Of a stretch of DNA of 61,918 bases, positions 41,201-49,602 are shown one piece after another (position 1 is the stretch's first letter; every line of letters begins with the position of its first letter). Below the pieces are notes generated by a model that searched no databases, was not told the DNA's origin, and worked only from the letters and a program-made list of their open reading frames with translations. Location: assembly GCA_022792815.1 (NCBI GenBank), contig JAAWBS010000048.1:68022-129939 (forward strand). Reading direction: 5' to 3'. This stretch comes from Hungatella sp. (GTDB taxonomy: Bacteria > Bacillota > Clostridia > Lachnospirales > Lachnospiraceae). Position numbers and translations under genes: made by a program.

Positions 41201-41355
41201 TAGGGCGCGAGCCCGTGAGCGAGAAGGAGCAAAGCGGAATCGAGCGGAGCACTGCGGAGAACCCGCCGCCGCTCCCCATAGGGCGCGAGCCCGTGAGCGA
41301 GAAGGAGCAAAGCGGAATCGAGCGGAGCACTGCGTAGTACCCGCTGCTACCCCCA
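41201..41355. repeat. 78-bp tandem repeat, two copies
   Basis: Units start at 41201 and 41279 (TAGGGCGCGAGCCCGTGAGC). They are identical for about 60 bp and then diverge slightly. A shorter related segment (AAGGGCGTGAGCCCTATAAA) follows at 41356. Because 78 is divisible by 3, long meaningless open frames run through both strands. The rest of the 495-bp gap to 41546 holds no gene that I can support. Confidence 0.75.
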
Positions 41356-41546
41356 AGGGCGTGAGCCCTATAAACAAGCGAAGCGTCCCCCAGCGGACAG
41401 CAAAGCGCCGCGCAGCCGTCGTCCCCCTATCCCATGGGCCGAGGATGAGCCAAGCGAAACCAAGCCTGATCCATCCTCCAGCAAAGTTGCCATCAACAGC
41501 CCCTTCCCATCGCCCAAGCAGAGATACCAATGACAGAGGAGATGTT

Positions 41547-42839
41547 ATGAAGACGAAACTAAGCCTGTTTTTAGTTTGCATAGTACTTGCAAGCGGATGC
41601 AAACGATACGAACGAATCCATGAACCGACCACTCCACCGGCTCCGGTGGTAGTAGTCAGAGATCGTGAGGAGTCAGAGGCGGAAGAGACACAAGAAGAGA
41701 CATCAGAAGTAGAGATCTTTGTGACTACCCAGCAGGAGTCGAGAAAAAAGAGGAATGCTCCCATAAAAGTAAAAGGAGTCTATATTTCTGCATATGTAGC
41801 AGGGACTCAGGGTATGATGGACGATATTATCCGGCACATTGACGAAACAGAGATCAATGCCGTGGTAATCGACGTCAAAGACGACAACGGGAGAATCACA
41901 TTTGCCATGGATACGCCCATGGTAAACGAGATCGGAGCCGTAAAAAAATTCATTCCAGATATCGAAGGACTGATGAAGAAATTAAAAGAGCATAATATCT
42001 ATACCATCGCCCGGGTTGTAGCGTTTCGGGATCCCTATCTGCCGGAGCAGAGGCCGGAACTGGCCTTAAAGCTTCCGGACGGAAGCATCTACCGGGACAA
42101 CAAAGGCCTGGCCTGGGTCAATCCCTATAAGCAGGAGATCTGGGACTATCTGGTGGAGGTGGGCATCGGGGCTCACAAAGCCGGATTTGACGAGGTACAG
42201 TTTGACTATATTCGTTTTTCCACAGAAAAAGGTGTGGGAAACGTGGTTTATGATGAGGCGGACACCAAGGGCCGCAGCAGGACGGATATCATCACAGAAT
42301 TTATCGACTATGCCTATAAAAAACTGGACGAAGAGGGGATCTATGTGGCGGCGGACGTATTCGGAGCCATCATCGGCGGCGGTGTGGATTCGGACACTGT
42401 GGGACAGCGCTACGGAGACATGGCAGAACATCTGGACTATATCTGCCCCATGATCTATCCCTCTCACTACGGAGACGGATATTTCGGCATCGATCACCCG
42501 GACACAGAGCCCTACCGGACGATTTTGGCGGCGCTTCAGGGTTCCAAGGAAGCTCTGGGAGGGCATGAGAAAGCGGACGGACAGCAGATCGTGGTGCGGC
42601 CGTGGCTCCAGGATTTCACGGCCTCCTATTTAAGTCATCACATAGAATACGGCGACGAGCAGGTGAGAGAGCAGATCCAGGCAGTATACGACGCCGGATA
42701 CGAGGAGTGGATTCTGTGGAGTGCTGCCTGCCGGTATCACTGGGGCGGTCTAAAAACAGCCGAGGAGGAGGCTGCGATCAGAGAATCCAGGATGATGAGT
42801 CCTCCAAGGTCAGAGACCTTCCCAGACAAAGCAGCATAG
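41547..42839 (+). CDS. Lipoprotein with DUF4015 putative glycoside hydrolase domain
   Basis: 430 residues. Lipoprotein signal (LFLVCIVLASGC), short acidic linker, then a TIM-barrel-like DUF4015 domain (about 75-405): VKGVYISAYVAGT, NAVVIDVKDDNGRITF, IARVVAFRDPYL, WVNPYKQEIWDYLVEVG, GFDEVQFDYIRFS (acidic active-site candidate region) and CPMIYPSHYGDG. DUF4015 proteins are thought to be cell-surface polysaccharide hydrolases; the substrate is unknown. ATG 41547 follows AGAGGAG by 5 bp; the longer frame from 41184 runs through repeats and is rejected. DUF1653 gene follows 39 bp later. Confidence 0.88.
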   Translation: MKTKLSLFLVCIVLASGCKRYERIHEPTTPPAPVVVVRDREESEAEETQEETSEVEIFVTTQQESRKKRNAPIKVKGVYISAYVAGTQGMMDDIIRHIDETEINAVVIDVKDDNGRITFAMDTPMVNEIGAVKKFIPDIEGLMKKLKEHNIYTIARVVAFRDPYLPEQRPELALKLPDGSIYRDNKGLAWVNPYKQEIWDYLVEVGIGAHKAGFDEVQFDYIRFSTEKGVGNVVYDEADTKGRSRTDIITEFIDYAYKKLDEEGIYVAADVFGAIIGGGVDSDTVGQRYGDMAEHLDYICPMIYPSHYGDGYFGIDHPDTEPYRTILAALQGSKEALGGHEKADGQQIVVRPWLQDFTASYLSHHIEYGDEQVREQIQAVYDAGYEEWILWSAACRYHWGGLKTAEEEAAIRESRMMSPPRSETFPDKAA

Positions 42840-42878
42840 TTGGGCTGCGGTGTATTTCCGACAGAAAGGAGTTTATCC

Positions 42879-43562
42879 ATGAATCAGATTCCAAAGCCAG
42901 GGGAGATATACCGGCATTTTAAAGGCCGCCTGTATCAGGTGGTCACGGTGGCAGAGCACACGGAGACCGGAGAGAAGCTGGTGATCTATCAGGCGCTTTA
43001 CGGCAGATACGGAGTCTTTGCCAGGCCTCTCTCCATGTTCACGGAGGAGACAGACAGGGAGAAATACCCGGATGCGGACCAGAGATACCGATTCGAGCGG
43101 ATCATCCCCGGCGAGGGGGAGACCGAATCCTCAGAGTCCCAAACTTCCGACGAGAATACAGCGAAACCGTCATCCCCCCAGGCTGCCGGCATAAAAGCCT
43201 CCCATCCGGAGACATCCGCCGCCGCGCCACAGGAACTGTCGTCTCCCAATGCTGCCGCGCCCTGGGAACCGTCGTCTCCCAACGCCGCCGCATCCCGGGA
43301 ACCGTCATCCCCGAATACCGTCACCTCCTCGGAATGCTCCGGCATCAATCCCCTGCTGATGTCTTTCGTGGAGGCCAGGGATCTGGACGTGAAGCTGGAG
43401 ATTCTGTCAGCCATGGAGGGGAAGGCGAGCCAGGGAGACATGGATCTCCTCTGTGAGGCCCTGGACCTTCCCGCAGGTTCGGGAGAGGTGGAAGAACAGA
43501 TGGAGTCCATCAGAAAATATCTCCAGATGAGACGGAAATTTGACGGGGGACGCCTTCGATAG
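42879..43562 (+). CDS. DUF1653-domain protein with Ser/Pro/Ala repeat linker
   Basis: 227 residues. Residues 4-75 are a DUF1653 domain ([35 protein letters not shown]). A disordered linker (about 85-155) contains three copies of an 11-residue unit (SSPNAAAxxEP), i.e. a 33-bp tandem repeat at 43232-43330. A helical C-terminus (about 160-227) follows. Function unknown; DUF1653 proteins are small cytosolic SH3-like proteins. uvrC starts 20 bp downstream, so co-transcription is likely. Confidence 0.82.
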   Translation: MNQIPKPGEIYRHFKGRLYQVVTVAEHTETGEKLVIYQALYGRYGVFARPLSMFTEETDREKYPDADQRYRFERIIPGEGETESSESQTSDENTAKPSSPQAAGIKASHPETSAAAPQELSSPNAAAPWEPSSPNAAASREPSSPNTVTSSECSGINPLLMSFVEARDLDVKLEILSAMEGKASQGDMDLLCEALDLPAGSGEVEEQMESIRKYLQMRRKFDGGRLR

Positions 43563-43582
43563 AGAGGAAGGAAACAGGCAGA

Positions 43583-45445
43583 ATGGACCAGGAACCGGTG
43601 TTTGACATTGAAGAGGAATTAAAAAAACTCCCCCCACAGCCGGGGGTTTATATTATGCATGACGCCAAAGATGAGATCATCTATGTGGGCAAGGCAGTGA
43701 GCCTGAAAAACCGGGTTCGGCAGTATTTTCAGAGCAGCAGGGATAAGACGGCCAAGATCAAGCAGATGGTGTCAAAGATTGCCCGGTTCGAGTACATCAT
43801 CACAGACTCGGAGATGGAGGCCCTGGTGTTGGAGTGCAACCTGATCAAGGAGCACAGACCCCGGTACAACACCATGCTCAAGGATGACAAGGCTTACCCC
43901 TATATCAAGGTGACCGTGGGGGAAGAATTCCCCAGAATCATGGTTTCCAGGACCATGAAAAAAGACAGAAATAAATATTTTGGCCCTTACACCAGCGCAG
44001 GCGCGGTCAATGATACGGTCGACCTGATCCACAAGCTGTACCGTCTGCGCACCTGCAGCCGAAATCTCCCCAAAGATATCGGGAAGGAGCGCCCCTGCTT
44101 AAACTACCATATCAAGCAGTGTGACGGACCCTGTCAGGGGTACATCGACAAGGAAGAATACGGCAGGTCCGTGGAGGAGGCCATGGAGTTTTTAAACGGC
44201 CGCTACGGCAAGCTTTTGAAACTTTTGGAACAAAAGATGACCGAGGCATCGGAGCGGATGGATTTTGAGAAGGCCATCGAGTATCGGGAGCTTTTAGGCA
44301 GCGTGAAGAAAGTAGCGCAGAAACAGAAGATCACCAGCAGCAGTATGGAGGACCGGGACATTATCGCCATGGCCAAGGATGAGACCGACGCGGTGGTCCA
44401 GGTGTTTTTTGTGCGTGAGGGTAAAATTATCGGGAGAGACCATTTCCATGTGACTGTGGGGGCGGAGGAGGACGAAAGACAGGTGCTCACCAGCTTTGTC
44501 AAACAGTTTTATTCAGGGACCCCTTTTGTGCCCAAGGAGCTATGGATGCAGGTGGAGCCGGATGACCGTGAGATCATTGTCCGGTGGCTTACCTCAAGGA
44601 GAGGCCAGAAGGTGCACATCGTGGTGCCTCAGAAGGGCCAGAAGGAGCGTTTGGTGGAACTGGCTCAGAAGAACGCGGCCCTGGTTTTGTCCCAGGACAA
44701 GGAGAAGATCAAGAGGGAAGAGCTTCGGACACTGGGAGCCATGAACCAGATCGGTGAGCTGATCGGCCTGTCTCATATCCGCAGGATCGAGGCATATGAT
44801 ATCTCCAACACCAGCGGTCTGGAGTCCGTGGGCTCTATGATCGTCTATGAGGACGGAAAGCCAAAGCGCAGCGACTACCGGAAATTTAAGATCCGGACCG
44901 TGAAGGGCCCCAACGACTATGCCTCCATGAAGGAGGTGCTGACGAGAAGATTTCTCCACGGTATGGAGGAACGAAAGCAGGAGGGGATGGACGAACGGCT
45001 GGGAAGTTTTACCAGATTTCCGGATCTTCTGATGATGGACGGAGGCAGGGGGCAGGTCAACATCGCCCTTGAAGTCTTAAAAGAGCTGGAACTTGACATC
45101 CCGGTGTGCGGCATGGTAAAAGATGACAGCCACAGAACCAGAGGATTGTATTATAATAACAGGGAGGTTCCCATCGACAAACATTCGGAAGGGTTTCGGC
45201 TGATCACGAGGATCCAGGACGAGGCTCACCGGTTTGCCATCGAATATCACCGGAGCCTCAGAGGAAAGGGGCAGGTAAAGTCTATTTTGGACGATATTCC
45301 GGGGATCGGGCCTGCCAGGCGGAAGGCTCTTATGAGGCAGTTTAAGTCATTGGAGGCAGTAAAGGAGGCCACGATGGAGGAGCTTTTGGAGACTCCGGGT
45401 ATGAATCGAAACTCCGCCCAGAGCGTGTATGAATTTTTCAGATGA
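43583..45445 (+). CDS. uvrC: UvrC, excinuclease ABC subunit C
   Basis: 620 residues. GIY-YIG nuclease ([20 protein letters not shown] at about 18-37), Cys-rich linker, UVR motif (about 205-240, [19 protein letters not shown]), RNase H-like endonuclease ([20 protein letters not shown] with catalytic Asp; [15 protein letters not shown]) and helix-hairpin-helix pair at the end ([33 protein letters not shown]). Makes both incisions of nucleotide excision repair. First gene of the uvrC-hprK-murB-rapZ-whiA-crh-like cluster. Confidence 0.98.
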   Translation: MDQEPVFDIEEELKKLPPQPGVYIMHDAKDEIIYVGKAVSLKNRVRQYFQSSRDKTAKIKQMVSKIARFEYIITDSEMEALVLECNLIKEHRPRYNTMLKDDKAYPYIKVTVGEEFPRIMVSRTMKKDRNKYFGPYTSAGAVNDTVDLIHKLYRLRTCSRNLPKDIGKERPCLNYHIKQCDGPCQGYIDKEEYGRSVEEAMEFLNGRYGKLLKLLEQKMTEASERMDFEKAIEYRELLGSVKKVAQKQKITSSSMEDRDIIAMAKDETDAVVQVFFVREGKIIGRDHFHVTVGAEEDERQVLTSFVKQFYSGTPFVPKELWMQVEPDDREIIVRWLTSRRGQKVHIVVPQKGQKERLVELAQKNAALVLSQDKEKIKREELRTLGAMNQIGELIGLSHIRRIEAYDISNTSGLESVGSMIVYEDGKPKRSDYRKFKIRTVKGPNDYASMKEVLTRRFLHGMEERKQEGMDERLGSFTRFPDLLMMDGGRGQVNIALEVLKELELDIPVCGMVKDDSHRTRGLYYNNREVPIDKHSEGFRLITRIQDEAHRFAIEYHRSLRGKGQVKSILDDIPGIGPARRKALMRQFKSLEAVKEATMEELLETPGMNRNSAQSVYEFFR

Positions 45446-45476
45446 AAAGAGAGAATGGAAAGAGGGGAAGCGGAAT

Positions 45477-46406
45477 ATGTATGGAGTAACCATTGCAGAA
45501 CTGATAGAGAAGATGAAGATGAAGAACTTAACCCCGGAGATCGATGTGGAGAATGCGGTGGTGAGCCATCCGGATGTGAATCGTCCGGCTCTGCAGCTGA
45601 CCGGTTTCTTTGACCATTTTGACAAGGATCGGGTGCAGATCATCGGCTTCGTGGAACAGGAATATATCCGGCAGATGGAACCGGAGCGAAAAAGACAGGT
45701 GTTTGACAGGCTGCTGGCAGAGAAGATTCCCTGTCTGATCTACAGCCGGGGATTCATACCTGATGAGGATGTGCTGGCACTGTGCAGCCACTATGACGTG
45801 CCCTGTATGGTGTCGGAGCAGAGTACCTCCGATCTGATGGCCGAGGTGATCCGCTGGCTGAAGGTAAAGCTGGCCCCCTCCATCAGCATCCATGGGGTTC
45901 TGGTGGACGTGTTCGGTGAGGGTGTGCTGATCATGGGGGAGAGCGGCATCGGAAAAAGCGAGGCGGCCCTGGAGCTGATCAAGAGGGGACACCGTCTCGT
46001 CACCGACGATGTGGTTCAGATTCGGAAGGTCAGCGACGAGACCATCATCGGGTCTGCGCCGGACATCACCAAACATTTCATCGAGCTGAGAGGCATCGGC
46101 ATCATCGACGTGAAGAGCCTGTACGGCGTGGAGAGCATCAAGGACACCCAGTCCATCGATATGGTGATCAAGCTGGAGGAGTGGGACCGGGATAAGGAGT
46201 ATGACCGTCTGGGCATGGAAGACCAGTACACGGAGTTTCTGGGCAATCAGGTGGTGTGTCACGCCATCCCCATCCGCCCGGGCCGGAATCTGGCCATCAT
46301 CGTGGAGACGGCAGCAATCAATTACCGTCAGAAGAAGATGGGATATAATGCGGCCAGGGAACTGTACAACCGTGTTCAGGCCAATTTAGGCAGAGGCAAG
46401 TCATAA
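45477..46406 (+). CDS. hprK: HPr kinase/phosphorylase
   Basis: 309 residues. N-terminal domain (1-130), Walker A GESGIGKSE (about 155-163), catalytic His/Asp region (GHRLVTDDVVQI), and the HprK family signature ELRGIGIIDVKSLYG (about 202-216). Phosphorylates or dephosphorylates HPr at Ser-46 in response to fructose-1,6-bisphosphate, the trigger of carbon catabolite control. AGAGGGGAAG before ATG 45477 selects it over 45429. Two HPr-like proteins with Ser-46 but no His-15 occur in this window. Confidence 0.97.
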   Translation: MYGVTIAELIEKMKMKNLTPEIDVENAVVSHPDVNRPALQLTGFFDHFDKDRVQIIGFVEQEYIRQMEPERKRQVFDRLLAEKIPCLIYSRGFIPDEDVLALCSHYDVPCMVSEQSTSDLMAEVIRWLKVKLAPSISIHGVLVDVFGEGVLIMGESGIGKSEAALELIKRGHRLVTDDVVQIRKVSDETIIGSAPDITKHFIELRGIGIIDVKSLYGVESIKDTQSIDMVIKLEEWDRDKEYDRLGMEDQYTEFLGNQVVCHAIPIRPGRNLAIIVETAAINYRQKKMGYNAARELYNRVQANLGRGKS

Positions 46407-46427
46407 AGAAAAGTCAGAGGAATCAAG

Positions 46428-47324
46428 ATGGAGGATTTTTATCGGGATTTGAAGGAAATTCTGCCGGAGGCGGCCATAAGATGTCAGGAGCCCATGGCAA
46501 ACCACACCACCTTCCGCATCGGCGGCCCGGCTGCATATTATGTGACGCCGCCGGGGGAAGAGGCTTTTGTGAGGACCGTGTCTCTGTGTCGGAGACGGAG
46601 GATTCCCTGGTACGTGGTGGGCAAGGGCAGCAACCTGCTGGTGAGGGACCGGGGGTATGCCGGAGTGATTCTGTCCACCGAAGGCCTGGCGGAGATCTCC
46701 GTCGAGGGGGAAGAGATGAGGGCTTCGGCAGGAGTTCTCCTCTCACGCCTGGCCAAGGCAGCCGCACAGAAGGCCCTCACCGGTCTGGAGTTTGCGGCAG
46801 GGATTCCGGGAACCTTGGGAGGCGCGGTGGTGATGAACGCCGGAGCATACGGTTCGGAGATGAGAGACAGACTCTGCTGGGCCAGGGTTTTGGACAGCCA
46901 AGGTCAGGTGAAAACTCTGGAGGCGGATGAACTGGAGCTGGGGTACCGCAGAAGCTGTGTCCAGGACAGAGGATATGTGGTTCTTAAGGCCGGGCTGAGG
47001 CTGTCTGCCGGCAGACGGGAGGACATCTTGGACAGAATGGAGGAACTGGCGGAAAAGAGGAGAGAGAAACAGCCCTTGGAGTACCCCAGTGCAGGAAGTA
47101 CCTTTAAGAGGCCAGAGGGATATTTTGCGGGAAAACTGATCGACGATGCCGGGCTGAGAGGCTACCGGGTCGGAGATGCCCAGGTGTCGGAAAAGCACTG
47201 TGGGTTTGTGGTGAACCGGGGACATGCCACGGCAGCCCAGGTGGCTCTTCTGTGTGCTCAGGTGCAGCAGAAGGTGCGGGAGCAGTTCGGCGTGGAGCTG
47301 GAACTGGAAGTGAAGCAGCTGTGA
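46428..47324 (+). CDS. murB: UDP-N-acetylenolpyruvoylglucosamine reductase
   Basis: 298 residues, type IIb-sized. FAD-binding segments [20 protein letters not shown] (about 63-82) and [20 protein letters not shown] (about 123-142), catalytic Ser in [11 protein letters not shown] (about 218-228) and Glu near the C-terminus. Second committed step of UDP-MurNAc synthesis. Starts 21 bp after hprK in the same operon. Confidence 0.97.
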   Translation: MEDFYRDLKEILPEAAIRCQEPMANHTTFRIGGPAAYYVTPPGEEAFVRTVSLCRRRRIPWYVVGKGSNLLVRDRGYAGVILSTEGLAEISVEGEEMRASAGVLLSRLAKAAAQKALTGLEFAAGIPGTLGGAVVMNAGAYGSEMRDRLCWARVLDSQGQVKTLEADELELGYRRSCVQDRGYVVLKAGLRLSAGRREDILDRMEELAEKRREKQPLEYPSAGSTFKRPEGYFAGKLIDDAGLRGYRVGDAQVSEKHCGFVVNRGHATAAQVALLCAQVQQKVREQFGVELELEVKQL

Positions 47325-47377
47325 GCGCTTAAAAGGAACAAAAGAAAGGCCGAGAGGCAAACGGAGGCTTAAGGTGC

Positions 47378-48253
47378 ATGGAACTGGTGATTGTAACAGG
47401 GATGTCCGGGGCAGGCAAGACCGTCGCCCTGAAGATGATGGAGGATATGGGGTATTATTGTGTGGATAACCTGCCCATCCCCTTGATGGAGAAATTTGCA
47501 CAACTGATTTTAAACAGTCATGGACAGCAGAACCGGGTGGCCCTGGGAATCGACATCCGCAGCGGGGAGGATCTGTCCGTCATGGGAGAGGTCCTGGATT
47601 CCTGGAAGAAAACCGGAGTTTCCTACCGGATCCTGTTTTTGGAGGCCGGTGACCAGACCTTGATCAAACGGTACAAGGAGACCAGAAGGAGTCATCCTCT
47701 CTCAGGCAGCGGACGGCTTGACCAGGGGATCGCAAGGGAGCGGGGGAAGCTGGAGTTTTTGAAACAGAAAGCGGACTTTATCATTGACACCAGTCAGCTG
47801 CTCACCAGGGAGCTGCGTCAGGAGCTGGACCAGATCTTCGAGAAGAACGGCAGTTTTTCCAACCTGTTTATCACGGTTTTGTCCTTTGGATTTAAATACG
47901 GGATTCCACCCGATGCGGATCTGGTGTTTGATGTGAGATTTCTTCCCAACCCCTACTATGAGGAGGAACTTCGGTTTCGGACAGGGGAGGAGAAGGAGGT
48001 CCAGGATTATGTGATGAAGGGCGGTACTGGGGAGGAATTCCTGAAAAAACTGACGGACATGCTGGAATTTCTGATCCCCAACTATGTGCTGGAGGGGAAA
48101 AATCAACTGGTGATCGCTGTGGGATGCACCGGGGGAAGACACCGCTCCGTGACCATCGCGGACAGCCTTTATCGCCGCTTGAGAGACGTCAGGGAAGTGG
48201 GACTAAGGATCGATCACCGCGATATCGACAAGGATAATAAGAGAAAGAAGTAG
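47378..48253 (+). CDS. rapZ: RapZ/YvcJ-family RNase adapter and nucleotide-binding protein
   Basis: 291 residues. Walker A GMSGAGKT (8-15), the family pattern YYCVDNLPIPLM, D(I)RS region (GIDIRSGED), and the C-terminal domain with SFGFKYGIPPDADLVFDVRFLPNPYY, then GCTGGRHRSVTIADSL. In Gammaproteobacteria RapZ guides RNase E to GlmZ; in Firmicutes YvcJ binds nucleotides and affects competence. Sits between murB and whiA. Confidence 0.95.
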   Translation: MELVIVTGMSGAGKTVALKMMEDMGYYCVDNLPIPLMEKFAQLILNSHGQQNRVALGIDIRSGEDLSVMGEVLDSWKKTGVSYRILFLEAGDQTLIKRYKETRRSHPLSGSGRLDQGIARERGKLEFLKQKADFIIDTSQLLTRELRQELDQIFEKNGSFSNLFITVLSFGFKYGIPPDADLVFDVRFLPNPYYEEELRFRTGEEKEVQDYVMKGGTGEEFLKKLTDMLEFLIPNYVLEGKNQLVIAVGCTGGRHRSVTIADSLYRRLRDVREVGLRIDHRDIDKDNKRKK

Positions 48254-48267
48254 AGGTGGGATTTGTC

Positions 48268-49254
48268 ATGTCCTTTTCTTCGGGAGTAAAGGAAGAATTA
48301 TCCAGGCAGATAAGCCCGGCCCGGCATTGCCGGATTGCGGAAATTGCTGCGATCATCAGCCTCTGCGGAAAGGTCCAGATCGATGAGGAAGAGTGCTATC
48401 AGATCAAAATAAGCACGGAAAATGCGGCAGTTGCAAGAAAGTACTTTACATTATTGAAAAAAACCTTTAATATAAATACTGATATCCTAATTCGCCGGAA
48501 TGCTTATCTGAAGAAAAACCCCACGTTTATGGCGGCGGTTTCGGAAAATGGCGATGCGAGAAAGATTCTTCTCGCCACGAAGCTTTTAGATGAGCATGGA
48601 GAAGTCGGCGAAAACTTGTCTGTAGTGGGGAATCTGGTCATCCAGAATCCATGCTGCAGAAGGGCATTTTTAAGAGGCGCATTTCTGGCAGCAGGATCCA
48701 TCAGCGATCCGGAGAAATTTTACCACTATGAGATTGCCAGTACCGCCCGGGCCAAGGCAGAACAGCTTCAGAGTATTCTGGCAACCTTTGACGTAGAGGC
48801 CAGGATCGTGCAGCGAAAGAAGTATTTTGTCGTGTATGTGAAGGAGGGAAACCAGATTGTAAACCTTCTGAACATCATGGAGGCACCTGTGGCCCTGATG
48901 GAACTTGAGAATATCAGGATTCTTAAGGAGATGAGAGGCAGTGTCAACCGACAGGTGAACTGTGAAACTGCCAACATCAACAAGACGGTGTCCGCTGCGG
49001 TCAAACAGATCGAGGACATCCGTTACATTCGGGAGACCATAGGGTTGGAAAAGCTGCAGGAAAGCCTGTACGATATCGCGAAGCTGAGGCTGGAGAGGCC
49101 GGAGGCCACGCTTAAGGAACTGGGGGAAGCCCTGGACCCTCCTGTGGGGAAGTCCGGAGTGAACCATCGGCTTAAGAAGCTGAGTATCCTGGCAGATGAA
49201 CTTCGGGAGAAAAGAGGAAGCGTATCGCAGCAGGCAGACCGCTTGGAGGAATGA
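48268..49254 (+). CDS. whiA: WhiA sporulation/division regulator
   Basis: 328 residues: N-terminal LAGLIDADG-like degenerate homing-endonuclease fold (about 1-210, FSSGVKEELSRQ, RRAFLRGAFLAAGSI) and C-terminal HTH (about 230-320, LRLERPEATLKELGEAL, KSGVNHRLKKL). DNA-binding protein affecting division and chromosome segregation. ATG 48268 lies 8 bp after GAGGTGG; a GTG four codons earlier is less likely. Overlaps the crh-like frame region by one start alternative. The yvcK/glmR gene usually found between rapZ and whiA is absent here. Confidence 0.96.
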   Translation: MSFSSGVKEELSRQISPARHCRIAEIAAIISLCGKVQIDEEECYQIKISTENAAVARKYFTLLKKTFNINTDILIRRNAYLKKNPTFMAAVSENGDARKILLATKLLDEHGEVGENLSVVGNLVIQNPCCRRAFLRGAFLAAGSISDPEKFYHYEIASTARAKAEQLQSILATFDVEARIVQRKKYFVVYVKEGNQIVNLLNIMEAPVALMELENIRILKEMRGSVNRQVNCETANINKTVSAAVKQIEDIRYIRETIGLEKLQESLYDIAKLRLERPEATLKELGEALDPPVGKSGVNHRLKKLSILADELREKRGSVSQQADRLEE

Positions 49255-49265
49255 GGAGGAGAATT

Positions 49266-49520
49266 ATGATTAGAAGAACAATTACGATTGAACTGGAATC
49301 AGGTCTGGAAGCCAGGCCGGTGGCCATGTTGGTTCAGGTGGCCAGCCAGTATGACAGCAGCATCTATGTCGAGTGTGATTCCAGGAGAGTCAACGCCAAG
49401 AGCATCATGGGCATGATGACGCTGGGGCTTACGGCTGGAGAGCAGGTTGTGGTGACGGCCAACGGCGCTGACGAGGAGCGGGCTGTGGACGGAATCGCCA
49501 GGTATTTGACAGAAGGTTGA
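49266..49520 (+). CDS. Crh/HPr-like protein with Glu replacing His-15
   Basis: 84 residues, complete HPr fold. The phosphocarrier loop reads SGLEARPVAMLVQ: the position of His-15 is Glu, as Crh of Bacillus has Gln at this site. The HprK-target Ser-46 is kept (NAKSIMGMMTLGL). Gene order rapZ-whiA-this gene is the same as yvcJ-(yvcK)-yvcL-crh in Bacillus, supporting a Crh-like regulatory role with HprK and CcpA rather than sugar transport. AGGAGGAG before ATG 49266 excludes ATG 49251. Confidence 0.9.
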   Translation: MIRRTITIELESGLEARPVAMLVQVASQYDSSIYVECDSRRVNAKSIMGMMTLGLTAGEQVVVTANGADEERAVDGIARYLTEG

Positions 49521-49541
49521 CATAAAAATGATCTGAATATG

Positions 49542-49581
49542 GGCAGGGGCTGTCCCGGAATGGGGAGGACCCCTGCCTTTG
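49542..49581 (+). terminator. Terminator at the end of the uvrC-crh cluster
   Basis: GGCAGGGG pairs with CCCCTGCC across a 20-nt loop, followed by TTTGTTG. Confidence 0.7.
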
Positions 49582-49602
49582 TTGCATAAACGGAGGAGAA
49601 CT

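Noticed and set aside
41156..41764. Frames through the 78-bp repeats on both strands (including an extended N-terminus for the DUF4015 lipoprotein)
   Set aside because: Unit length divisible by three keeps frames open artificially; the true lipoprotein signal starts at 41547 after a ribosome site.
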